NCBI GenBank assembly: GCA_033791545.1
Contig: JASJGL010000116.1
Location: 1-28,645 of the forward strand
Direction of reading: 5' to 3'
Source of the DNA: Antarcticimicrobium sp033791545
GTDB taxonomy: Bacteria > Pseudomonadota > Alphaproteobacteria > Rhodobacterales > Rhodobacteraceae
DNA: 28,645 bases
Within the stretch, counting starts at the first letter, position 1. Each line of letters opens with the position of its first letter. Positions 15,691-22,880 of this stretch are shown here, in pieces. The position numbers and the translations under genes were made by a program. The notes under the pieces are model-generated. The model made no database searches. It worked only from the letters and a program-made list of their open reading frames with translations, and had not been told where the DNA came from.

Positions 15691-17210
15691 AAGTACGCGC
15701 ACAAATCGGCATGGTGCTGAACCTCGACAAATGCATCGGGTGCCACACCTGTTCCGTCACCTGCAAGAACGTCTGGACCAGCCGCGACGGCGTCGAATAC
15801 GCATGGTTCAACAACGTCGAGACCAAACCTGGCATCGGCTATCCCAAGGACTGGGAGAACCAGAAACGCTGGAACGGCGGCTGGGAGCGGACCAAATCCG
15901 GCAAGCTGCAACCCAAACAGGGGTCCAAATGGCGCATCCTCGCCAATATCTTTGGCAACCCCGACCTGCCCGAGATCGACGACTATTACGAGCCGTTCGA
16001 TTTCGACTATGACCACCTGAAATCCGCCCCCGAGGTCAAGGCCTTTCCGACCGCACGGCCCCGCTCGAAAATCTCGGGCGAGCGGATGGAGAAGATCGAA
16101 TATGGCCCCAACTGGGAGGAAATCCTTGGCGGCGAATTCGAGAAACGCTCGAAAGACTATAACTTCGAAGGCGTGCAAAAGGAGATCTATGGAGAGTACG
16201 AAAACACCTTCATGATGTACTTGCCGCGCCTGTGCGAGCATTGTCTCAACCCCGCCTGCGTCGCCTCCTGCCCCTCTGGCGCGATCTACAAGCGCGAAGA
16301 GGACGGCATCGTTCTGATCGATCAGGAAAAATGCCGTGGCTGGCGCATGTGCGTCTCGGGCTGCCCCTACAAAAAGGTCTATTACAACTGGGAAAGCGGC
16401 AAATCCGAGAAATGCACCCTGTGCTATCCCCGGATCGAAAGCGGCAACCCGACGGTCTGTTCGGAAACCTGCGTCGGTCGCATCCGCTATCTTGGCGTCA
16501 TGCTCTATGATGCGGACAAGATCGAAGCCGCCGCGAACACCCCGGCGGAAAAGGAACTGTACGACGCGCAGCTTGATGTCTTTCTCGATCCGAACGACCC
16601 GGCGGTGATCGAAGCCGCCCGCGCGGACGGCGTGCCCGAGGACTGGATCAAGGGCGCGCAGGAAAGCCCGATCTGGAAAATGGCGATGGAATGGAAGCTG
16701 GCCTTCCCGCTGCACCCCGAGTACCGGACCTTGCCGATGGTGTGGTACATCCCGCCGCTGTCGCCGATCCAGAACGCCGCCGAAGCCGGCAAGATCGGCC
16801 ATGACGGCGAAATGCCCGATGTGCGCAGCCTGCGCATCCCGGTGCGCTATCTCGCCAACATGCTGACCGCTGGCGACGAAGAGCCCATTGTGCAGGCGCT
16901 GGAGCGGATGTCCGCGATGCGCAGCTACATGCGGGCCAAGACCGTGGATGGCGTCATTGACGAGGCAATCGCGGCGCGGGTCGGCCTGAGCGGGCGGGTG
17001 ATCGAGGACATGTACAAGATCCTTGCGCTGGCCGATTACGAGGATCGTTTCGTGATCCCCACCACCCACCGTGAAAAGGTGGAAGACGCCTATGACATGC
17101 GCGGCGGCTGCGGCTTTACCGACGGCAACGGATGCTCGACCGGCATCTCCGACGGCACGCTGTTTGGCGGCAAGCGCAAAGCCCTGAAAATGCCGGAGGC
17201 CATGAGATGA
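15687..17210 (+). CDS. narH: Respiratory nitrate reductase, beta (iron-sulfur) subunit
   Basis: The protein is 507 residues with four ferredoxin-like cysteine groups: CIGCHTCSVTC (near residue 15), CEHCLNPACVASCP, CRGWRMCVSGCP, and KCTLCYPR...CSETC. The Trp in CRGW replaces a cysteine, which is the known reason one NarH cluster is [3Fe-4S]. The subunit passes electrons from the NarI hemes to NarG in the cytoplasm. The C-terminal region (LPMVWYIPPLSPI, GGCGFTDGNGCSTG) matches the family. The start overlaps the narG stop as ATGA, and the stop overlaps narJ in the same way, so translation is probably coupled. Confidence 0.98.
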   Translation: MKVRAQIGMVLNLDKCIGCHTCSVTCKNVWTSRDGVEYAWFNNVETKPGIGYPKDWENQKRWNGGWERTKSGKLQPKQGSKWRILANIFGNPDLPEIDDYYEPFDFDYDHLKSAPEVKAFPTARPRSKISGERMEKIEYGPNWEEILGGEFEKRSKDYNFEGVQKEIYGEYENTFMMYLPRLCEHCLNPACVASCPSGAIYKREEDGIVLIDQEKCRGWRMCVSGCPYKKVYYNWESGKSEKCTLCYPRIESGNPTVCSETCVGRIRYLGVMLYDADKIEAAANTPAEKELYDAQLDVFLDPNDPAVIEAARADGVPEDWIKGAQESPIWKMAMEWKLAFPLHPEYRTLPMVWYIPPLSPIQNAAEAGKIGHDGEMPDVRSLRIPVRYLANMLTAGDEEPIVQALERMSAMRSYMRAKTVDGVIDEAIAARVGLSGRVIEDMYKILALADYEDRFVIPTTHREKVEDAYDMRGGCGFTDGNGCSTGISDGTLFGGKRKALKMPEAMR

Positions 17211-17926
17211 TGATGGATCGATCCCTGAAAGCGATGTCGCTGCTGCTGAGCTATCCCACCGAGGAGCTGCAGCACGCGATGCCGGAAATCGCCGGCGTTC
17301 TGGCCTCGGACAGCCGCCTGACCACGGCCGCGCGGCGCGCCCTGCGCCCGCTGGTCGAGACCCTGCAATCGGGCGACATCTATGAGGTGCAGGAAACCTA
17401 TGTCGCGCTGTTTGACCGCTCGCGCAGCCTGTCGCTGAACCTGTTCGAACATGTCCACGGCGAAAGCCGGGACCGCGGCGGCGCGATGGTCAACCTGGTC
17501 GAGATGTACCGCGCGGGCGGCTTTGATCCGGTCACCTCGGAACTGCCCGACCACCTGCCGGTGCTGCTGGAATTTCTGGCGATGCGTCCCCTTGCCGATG
17601 TTCAAGACACGCTGGCGGACGCGGCCCATATTCTGGCTGCGTTGCAAACCCGATTGGAACGGCGGGAAAGCCCCTATGACGCCGTGTTCGCCGCGCTTTT
17701 GCAGATTGCAGATGCCCGCGTCGATGCCGGTGCGGTCGAACAACTTCTGGAACTGCCCGACGACGACCCCGAGGATCTCGAGGCGCTCGATGCCGTCTGG
17801 GAAGAAAGCGAAGTGACCTTTGGCCCCGATCCAAATGCCGGCTGTCCGCAGGTGCGAGACATGCTGTCCCAGATGGATACACCCGTAACCCCCGCACCGG
17901 GCACACCCGCCCAAGCGGCTGAGTGA
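17207..17926 (+). CDS. narJ: Nitrate reductase assembly chaperone NarJ
   Basis: Starting at the ATG at 17207 (GGAGG 7 nt upstream, 4-bp overlap with narH), the protein is 239 residues. ATGs at 17210 and 17213 are alternatives. It is all-helical and acidic, with the NarJ/TorD-family segments LLSYPTEEL, LFEHVHGESRDRGGAMVNLVEMYRAGGF and SELPDHLPVLLEFLA. NarJ binds the N-terminus of NarG and holds it competent for FS0 and molybdenum-cofactor insertion before the complex docks on NarI. The protein is not part of the finished enzyme. The tail (VTPAPGTPAQAAE) is low-complexity. Confidence 0.96.
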   Translation: MMMDRSLKAMSLLLSYPTEELQHAMPEIAGVLASDSRLTTAARRALRPLVETLQSGDIYEVQETYVALFDRSRSLSLNLFEHVHGESRDRGGAMVNLVEMYRAGGFDPVTSELPDHLPVLLEFLAMRPLADVQDTLADAAHILAALQTRLERRESPYDAVFAALLQIADARVDAGAVEQLLELPDDDPEDLEALDAVWEESEVTFGPDPNAGCPQVRDMLSQMDTPVTPAPGTPAQAAE

Positions 17927-17937
17927 TGGAGGCTCAG

Positions 17938-18639
17938 ATGCATCAATTTCTATTCGGAATTTACCCCTATATCGCGCTTACGGTGCTGATCTTCGGGTCC
18001 ATTGCCCGCTATGAGACCGTGCCGTTCACCTGGAAATCAAGCTCTAGCCAGTTGTTGCGGCGACGCCAGCTGATCCTCGGATCGGTGCTGTTCCACGTCG
18101 GGGTTCTGGTGATCTTTTTCGGCCATCTCGGCGGACTGTTGACGCCGATCTGGGTGTTCGATGCTCTGGGCATCAGCCATGGCGCCAAGCAGATTTTGGC
18201 GGTGGTCGCGGGCGGCGTGGCCGGTGTGATGGCGCTGGTGGGTGGCGGCATCCTGTTTCACCGCCGCTGGACCGACCCGCGCATTCGCCGCACTTCGAGC
18301 TTTGCCGACATCGCCATTCTGGCCCTGTTGCTGGCGCAGCTCACGCTTGGGGTCGGGACCATCTTTGTCTCGCTGCAGCATCTGGACGGGCATGAAATGA
18401 CCAAGTTCATGGCCTGGGCGCAGGGGATCTTCACCTTTGACGGGCAGGCGGCAAGCTATATCGCGGATGTGGCGCTGGTGTTCAAACTGCACCTGTTCCT
18501 TGGGCTGACGATCTTCCTGCTGTTCCCGTTCACCCGGCTTGTCCACATGTTGTCGGTGCCGCTGCGCTACCTGTGGCGCCCCGGCTATCAGATCGTGCGC
18601 TCGCGCCGAAAAACCGTGAACAAAACCCCGGCGGAGTAA
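17938..18639 (+). CDS. narI: Respiratory nitrate reductase, gamma (diheme cytochrome b) subunit
   Basis: I choose the ATG at 17938 because GGAGG (17928-17932) lies 5 nt upstream and the protein then begins MHQFLFGIYPYIAL, aligning with NarI N-termini. The frame also opens at a GTG at 17923 and an ATG at 17926. The product is 233 residues with five membrane helices. The four heme-ligand histidines are H53, H63, H185 and H203; their spacings (10 and 18) equal those of E. coli H56/H66 and H187/H205. NarI oxidises quinol at the periplasmic side, anchors NarGH, and feeds electrons inward through two b hemes. It follows narJ directly. Confidence 0.97.
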   Translation: MHQFLFGIYPYIALTVLIFGSIARYETVPFTWKSSSSQLLRRRQLILGSVLFHVGVLVIFFGHLGGLLTPIWVFDALGISHGAKQILAVVAGGVAGVMALVGGGILFHRRWTDPRIRRTSSFADIAILALLLAQLTLGVGTIFVSLQHLDGHEMTKFMAWAQGIFTFDGQAASYIADVALVFKLHLFLGLTIFLLFPFTRLVHMLSVPLRYLWRPGYQIVRSRRKTVNKTPAE

Positions 18640-18643
18640 TCAG

Positions 18644-19444
18644 ATGACAAATCCCCTGTTCCCCGAAATCACCGTCAACGGAACCACGCTCTCTGCTGCG
18701 GACATCGCGGCAGAGGCCCAGAACCACCCCGCCCCGGCTGGCAAGCCGGGGTTGGCCTGGCGCCGGGCGGCGCGGGCGCTGGTGATCCGGCAGGTGCTAT
18801 TGGACGAGGCCGAAAGGCTGGGTCTGACCCCGCCGCCAGAAGAGCTCGCCCCCGGCAAATGGGAAACCCCGGAGGAGGCCCAGATCAGGGAGTTGCTGGC
18901 CCAAAATGTACAGCCTGCCGATGTGAGCGAAGAGACCTTGCACCAGATCTATCAGCGCAACCCAAGCGCCTATCGCGCGCCCTCGCTGTATCAGCCCGCG
19001 CATATCCTCTTTGCCGCCGCGCCCGAGGACAAAAAGGTCCGGGCCGCCGCAAAGCTGCGCGGTGAGGCGGTGCTGAAGGATCTGCGCGCGACCCCCGGGC
19101 AGTTCGCCATACTGGCGCGCAAGGAAAGCGCCTGTTCGTCGCGGGACACCGACGGCCAGCTGGGACAACTCAGCAGCGGCGACACGGTGCCCGAGTTCGA
19201 GGCGGCAATGGATGCCGCGCCGATCGGCGCGATATACGAGACGCTGGTCGAGACGCGCTATGGCTATCACATCCTGCGCATGGATGAGCGCGCGACGGGG
19301 GAGATCCTGCCCTTCGACGCGGTGCGGCCCCGCCTGTCCGAGGCCTGCGAAAAAGCGAACTGGGCTCGGGCCGCGAACGCCTATCTCTCGGGGCTTCTGG
19401 ATCGGACCGAGATCTCCGGGCTCGATCTGGCAGCGGTGGCCTGA
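18644..19444 (+). CDS. PpiC-type (parvulin) peptidyl-prolyl isomerase of the nar operon
   Basis: This 266-residue protein has an N-terminal helical region (about 1-110) and one parvulin rotamase domain (about 115-220: PAHILFAA, FAILARKESACSSRDTDGQLGQLSSGDTVPEFEAAM, LVETRYGYHILRMDER). No signal peptide is seen, so it should act in the cytoplasm, unlike SurA or PrsA. The layout resembles NifM, the parvulin needed for nitrogenase iron-protein maturation. A PpiC-type gene in the same place, directly after narI, is known in Pseudomonas aeruginosa, so a role in folding or cofactor assembly of the Nar complex is likely, though inferred. GGAG precedes the ATG, 4 bp after the narI stop. Confidence 0.92.
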   Translation: MTNPLFPEITVNGTTLSAADIAAEAQNHPAPAGKPGLAWRRAARALVIRQVLLDEAERLGLTPPPEELAPGKWETPEEAQIRELLAQNVQPADVSEETLHQIYQRNPSAYRAPSLYQPAHILFAAAPEDKKVRAAAKLRGEAVLKDLRATPGQFAILARKESACSSRDTDGQLGQLSSGDTVPEFEAAMDAAPIGAIYETLVETRYGYHILRMDERATGEILPFDAVRPRLSEACEKANWARAANAYLSGLLDRTEISGLDLAAVA

Positions 19445-19449
19445 GAGGG

Positions 19450-20037
19450 ATGGCGGCGGCCAGATCATATCCGCCGGGCAGCGGGGGGCAGAGGCGCGCT
19501 TCTGCCCCGGTGCTTGGCCTGTCTGGAGACGCCGTCCTGCCCGACCCGCTGGATCATATCGCCGTGGAAAATCGCTGTCGGCGCATGATCTGCGGTTGCC
19601 TCGATATGCTTGTCGCGGCGCTACCGCACCCCGACCCGACACTGGCCGGCGAGGTGCTGACACATCTGAAAACCGCTTTGCCCCGCCACATCAGGGACGA
19701 AGAGGGCGACCTGTTCCCGCTGCTGCGTCGCCGCTCGCAGGAAGACGTGGACATCAACGACACGCTGGACCGGCTCATTGCCGATCACGCCCAGGTCAGC
19801 ACGATGCTGGAGCCGATCCGGGCGGCGCTGGAGCGGTTGGCCCTGCGGGGCACGGTGTTCACAGCCGAGGAGGCCACGGCCATCACTGCCTTTGCCGCGC
19901 GGGAACGCCGCCACCTGATCGTGGAAAACGGCATCGTGCTGCCGCTGGCACGGGTCCGGTTGACCCAGAGCGACCTGAAAACGCTTCGGTTGCGGATGCT
20001 GCTAAGACGCCAATCCGACACCGATGCGCTACATTGA
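19450..20037 (+). CDS. Hemerythrin-like domain protein
   Basis: The protein is up to 195 residues and forms a four-helix bundle by pattern. Likely di-iron ligands are H36 (PLDHIAVEN), H80 with E84 (HIRDEEGDLFPLL), H113 (ADHAQV) and H155 with E159 (RRHLIVENGIVLPLA), the His and His-x3-Glu spacing of hemerythrin-like proteins. Members bind O2, NO or iron, or help repair iron-sulfur clusters. In a nitrate-respiration operon, protection from NO or oxygen is a reasonable inference. The start is uncertain: the ATG at 19450 is close behind the ppiC stop with poor ribosome-site spacing, and the first 30 residues are outside the domain. A GTG at 19510 immediately after a stem-loop is the alternative. 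Confidence 0.82.
   Translation: MAAARSYPPGSGGQRRASAPVLGLSGDAVLPDPLDHIAVENRCRRMICGCLDMLVAALPHPDPTLAGEVLTHLKTALPRHIRDEEGDLFPLLRRRSQEDVDINDTLDRLIADHAQVSTMLEPIRAALERLALRGTVFTAEEATAITAFAARERRHLIVENGIVLPLARVRLTQSDLKTLRLRMLLRRQSDTDALH
19485..19508. repeat. Stem-loop near the 5' end of the hemerythrin gene
   Basis: GGGGCAGA (19485-19492) pairs exactly with TCTGCCCC (19501-19508) across an 8-nt loop. It lies inside the reading frame if the gene starts at 19450, or between ppiC and the gene if translation starts at the GTG at 19510. No T-run follows. Confidence 0.45.
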
Positions 20038-20052
20038 AACGAGGAACCTGGA

Positions 20053-21312
20053 ATGACGGTTTTCGAACGGATCGAGAGCGCCGCCTGCGGCTGCGATGAT
20101 CTCCACCGCCCCGGCGCGCTGATGCCGGTGCAAGAGGCCGTCGCCGCCGCGCTGGCGCTGGTCACCCCGATCGCGCAAACCGAGGAGGTCGTGCTGGACA
20201 AGGCGCGCGGGCGTTGTCTTGCCGCGCCGGTGCTGGCGCGCTCCGACATGCCCCGGTTCGACAATGCGGCGATGGACGGCTATGCCCTGCGCTATGCCGA
20301 TCTGCGCGACAGCATCCCGCTTCCGGTGCGGGGGGTCTGCGCCGCGGGTGACGCGCCAGCCGCCCTGACCACAGGAACGATGATGCGCATCTTCACCGGC
20401 GCCCCGATCCCCGAGGGCGCCGATACGGTGGTGATGCAAGAGGCGGTCGAGCGCAGCGGAGACCACGCGCGGGTGACCGGCCCGGTGCGCCTCGGCAGCC
20501 ATATCAGAAAGGCCGGGAACGACCAGCGGTGCGGCGATGTGGTGCTTGCCCCCGGCCCCCGGCTGGCGGCAAAACACCTTGCCATCTGCGCCGGCGCCGG
20601 GGCCGGGCATGTCACCGTCCGGCGGCGGTTGCGGGTCGCCCTGGTGCTGAGCGGCGACGAGATTACCCCAGCCGGAGAGCCGGTGCAGGGCGGCGCGATC
20701 TGGGACGTGAACACCCCCATGCTGCACGCGCTGTGTCAGGACACCGGGGCCGAGATTATCGCCGTGCAACAGGTGACCGACCAGCGCGCCGCGCTCGCCG
20801 CCACGCTGGCGGAGTTGAGCGGGAAGGTCGACATGATCCTGACCTCGGGCGGCGTTTCGGTAGGCGAGCGCGACCCTGTAAAGCCGGCCTTGCGCGATCT
20901 TGGTGCGCGCATTGCCGTGTCTGGTGTGGCGATCAAACCGGGCAAACCCGTCACCGTCTCGCGGCTGGGGGCGAGCGTGATCCTCAGCCTGCCGGGCAAT
21001 CCGGTCGCGGCCTTTGTCACTTGGCACGTGCTGGGCCGACCGCTGGCAGACCGGCTGTCCGGGGCCACCCCGCTAGTGGCCCGGCGGCATGTGCGCGCCG
21101 CCGCCCCGATCCCGCACAGGCCGGGGCGCTGCGAATATCGACCGGCCTCGATCATCGGATATGATGGGCAAGGGATCGAAATCGCCGCCTGCGCGCCCAA
21201 TGTGAACTCGGCCAATCTGGGGCCGTTGGCGGCAGCGGATGGTCTGGTCCTCATCCCCGCAGACACCGAACAGGTGGCGGTCGGCGACATGCTGGAATTC
21301 CTGCCGATCTGA
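20053..21312 (+). CDS. moeA: Molybdopterin molybdenumtransferase MoeA
   Basis: The protein is 419 residues, the usual MoeA length. It has FDNAAMDGYALRY near residue 75, FTGAPIPEGADTVVMQE, SHIRKAGND, the MoCF-type core VLTSGG-like DMILTSGGVSVGERDPVKPAL, and KPGKPVTVSRLGASVILSLPGNPVAAFV. MoeA inserts molybdate into adenylated molybdopterin to give Mo-molybdopterin, the precursor of the bis-MGD used by NarG. GAGGAA precedes the ATG. Its position in the nar cluster suggests a dedicated copy whose expression rises with nitrate respiration. Whether the genome holds a second moeA cannot be seen here. Confidence 0.95.
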   Translation: MTVFERIESAACGCDDLHRPGALMPVQEAVAAALALVTPIAQTEEVVLDKARGRCLAAPVLARSDMPRFDNAAMDGYALRYADLRDSIPLPVRGVCAAGDAPAALTTGTMMRIFTGAPIPEGADTVVMQEAVERSGDHARVTGPVRLGSHIRKAGNDQRCGDVVLAPGPRLAAKHLAICAGAGAGHVTVRRRLRVALVLSGDEITPAGEPVQGGAIWDVNTPMLHALCQDTGAEIIAVQQVTDQRAALAATLAELSGKVDMILTSGGVSVGERDPVKPALRDLGARIAVSGVAIKPGKPVTVSRLGASVILSLPGNPVAAFVTWHVLGRPLADRLSGATPLVARRHVRAAAPIPHRPGRCEYRPASIIGYDGQGIEIAACAPNVNSANLGPLAAADGLVLIPADTEQVAVGDMLEFLPI

Positions 21313-21334
21313 TCCCTGCCCGAAAGGAACGCTT

Positions 21335-21856
21335 ATGAAACTGGCCTATGTCATGACCAACACCCCCGGCGCGACCGACCGCCTGCTCGGCGAATTCGCC
21401 CAGGCCTGCCTGACGCAGGGGCACGCGGTCGCCGGTCTGGTGCAGATCAACAGCGACAGCGCCGATCCCCATCATTGCGACATGGATGGCAAGGTGCTGC
21501 CCGATGGTCCGGTATTTCGGATCTCGCAGTCGCTAGGCAAAGAGTCGCGCGGCTGCCGGTTGGATAGCGCCGCGCTGGAGGCCGCCGTCGCCGCGGTTGA
21601 AACCACCCTAGACCCCGCCCCGGCGCTGCTGATCCTCAACAAGTTCGGCCGGCGCGAGGCCGAGGGCGGCGGGTTTCGTGAGTTGATCGGTCGCTGTCTG
21701 GTCGCGGGCATCCCCGTGATCGTGGGGGTGAACACCCTGAACCACCCGGCCTTTCTGGCGTTTGCAGAAGACTTGGCCGAACGGCTCCCCGCCACGCAGG
21801 CCGCCCTTGCCACATGGGCACAGGCGGCGATGTCAAAGGCCGATCTGGCGGCCTGA
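21335..21856 (+). CDS. DUF2478 protein, last gene of the nar cluster
   Basis: From the ATG at 21335 (AAAGGA 6 nt upstream) the protein is 173 residues. It matches the DUF2478 pattern: an N-terminal beta-strand and loop LAYVMTNTPGATDRLLGEFAQACLTQGHAVAGLVQ, a central ISQSLGKESRGCRLDSAALEAA, and LLILNKFGRREAEGGGFRELIGRCLVAGIPVIVGV. The layout resembles a P-loop NTPase, but the Walker A motif (GxxxxGKS/T) is not conserved; the loop here is TNTPGATD. DUF2478 genes are often found near molybdate-transport or molybdoenzyme genes; the function is unknown. Its place after moeA supports a role in molybdenum or cofactor handling. Confidence 0.82.
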   Translation: MKLAYVMTNTPGATDRLLGEFAQACLTQGHAVAGLVQINSDSADPHHCDMDGKVLPDGPVFRISQSLGKESRGCRLDSAALEAAVAAVETTLDPAPALLILNKFGRREAEGGGFRELIGRCLVAGIPVIVGVNTLNHPAFLAFAEDLAERLPATQAALATWAQAAMSKADLAA

Positions 21857-21901
21857 TCCGAGAGGCAAAAGCGCCCGGGCAGAGCCGACAGATGCCAGGT
21901 T

Positions 21902-22618
21902 TCAGGATGCGGGGTTTTCTGGATGGCCCCCCCCCGCCTCCAATCGCTGAAAATGGGCGACAACAGCGGTTCTCGCAATGCCGATATGGTATCGCATCGC
22001 GGCGCGGGCCGCCTCTTCGTCGCCCGAGTCCAACGCCGTGATGATCATCTCGTGATTGCGGGCGATGTTGTCCGGGGCGTCGTTGACATGGCCAATCAGC
22101 GCAACGCCAAGCTGGATTTCCGAGGCGACTTTCTTGAACACCGACACAAAGCGGCGGTTGCCGCAGCCTTCGATCATCAGGCGGTGAAAATGCATGTCGG
22201 CCTGAACCTGTGCGGCGATCTCGCCGCTGCTGGCCAGCGCGATCATTTGCTCCATCTGCTTGCGCAGGAGCGGAATCACCTCTTGCGGGCCCTGCCGCAC
22301 AAGACGCGCCGCCGCTTCGCATTCGATCGCCAGACGCAGTTCGTACAGCGAGTCGAGATCCTCGGAATCCATCGTGCGCACGAAAAAGCCCCGGTTGGGA
22401 TGCGAGATCAGCAACCCCGCGCTTTCCAACAGCCGCCCGGCCTCGCGCACCGGCGCGCGGCTGACGCCGAGATCGCGGGCAATCACGGATTCGGAAACCC
22501 GGGTCCCCGGCTTCAGCTTGCCTGACATGATCGCATCGGTCAGCATCCTTGCAACCTTCTGCGACAGCGCATCGCGCGTGACCGGGCTGAATATCGGGGG
22601 GTCAGGATTTTCGCTCAT
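21902..22618 (-). CDS. GntR-family (FadR/FCD subfamily) transcriptional regulator
   Basis: The ATG at 22618 gives 238 residues, normal for the family; the frame continues upstream to a TTG inside the operator-like palindrome, which is unlikely to be used. The N-terminal winged helix is typical (SQKVARMLTDAIMSGKLKPGTRVSESVIARDLGVSRAPVREAGRLLESAGLL). The C-terminal FCD ligand domain shows the metal- or ligand-binding pattern D-x2-H (ADMHFHRLM), then H in RNHEMI and H in RYHIGIAR. It is divergent from the ABC transporter-amidase operon and very likely controls it, probably as a repressor released by the substrate or a product. Its 3' end faces the DUF2478 gene with a 45-bp gap that shows no clear terminator. 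Confidence 0.92.
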   Translation of the reverse strand: MSENPDPPIFSPVTRDALSQKVARMLTDAIMSGKLKPGTRVSESVIARDLGVSRAPVREAGRLLESAGLLISHPNRGFFVRTMDSEDLDSLYELRLAIECEAAARLVRQGPQEVIPLLRKQMEQMIALASSGEIAAQVQADMHFHRLMIEGCGNRRFVSVFKKVASEIQLGVALIGHVNDAPDNIARNHEMIITALDSGDEEAARAAMRYHIGIARTAVVAHFQRLEAGGGHPENPAS

Positions 22619-22638
22619 ATGGGAAAACCTAGTCTCGA

Positions 22639-22659
22639 AATTGTATACTGTCGACAATT
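22639..22659. promoter_or_regulatory. GntR operator-like palindrome
   Basis: AATTGTATAC (22639-22648), one central T, and GTCGACAATT (22650-22659) form an inverted repeat in which 8 of 10 arm positions pair. The TTGT...ACAA arms resemble sites of FadR-type GntR regulators. It lies 21 bp upstream of the gntR start and just upstream of a TTGACA hexamer for the divergent operon. Confidence 0.6.
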
Positions 22660-22663
22660 TTCC

Positions 22664-22698
22664 TTGACATTCGCACGCCCTCCCGCTGACCTGTCAGC
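22664..22698 (+). promoter_or_regulatory. Putative promoter of the ABC-amidase operon with an overlapping palindrome
   Basis: TTGACA at 22664-22669 matches the sigma-70 -35 consensus. The region where a -10 would lie holds a perfect 14-bp palindrome, GCTGACCTGTCAGC (22685-22698), but no good -10 hexamer. The palindrome could be a second protein-binding site or a small hairpin in the transcript. Confidence 0.4.
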
Positions 22699-22723
22699 AG
22701 GTCCGGAGGGCAAAAGCCGCGCC

Positions 22724-22783
22724 ATGAAACGAGCGACCCGGTCTCAGGCCTGTGCCAAAGACAGCACCAGCCGACAACAATAG
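22724..22783 (+). other. Possible 19-residue leader ORF
   Basis: ATG at 22724 opens a frame of 19 codons ending in TAG at 22781-22783. A GGAGGG lies 13 nt upstream, which is too far for a good ribosome site. A stem-loop begins 3 bp after the stop. It may be chance; listed because of its position in the leader. Confidence 0.15.
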
Positions 22784-22785
22784 AA

Positions 22786-22803
22786 CCGGGCCCGCAAGCC
22801 CGG
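22786..22803 (+). repeat. Leader stem-loop upstream of the binding-protein gene
   Basis: CCGGGC (22786-22791) and GCCCGG (22798-22803) pair across the loop CCGCAA. It sits in the untranslated leader, about 77 bp before the start codon, and has no T-run. Confidence 0.4.
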
Positions 22804-22880
22804 CCCCCGCCGAAGCCGCACGCGTGAAACACCGCCATCAGCCGGGTCGACGACATAAATCCAACCGGGAGACTTGAAGA

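Noticed and set aside
13930..15702. Minus-strand open frame of 590 codons
   Set aside because: Antisense of narG; long frames opposite genes are common at this base composition.
15585..17069. Minus-strand open frame of 494 codons
   Set aside because: Antisense of narH, which has all its cysteine motifs intact on the plus strand.
21857..21901. Possible bidirectional terminator between DUF2478 and gntR
   Set aside because: Only a short GCCCGGGC palindrome is present with no stem of useful length and no T-run.
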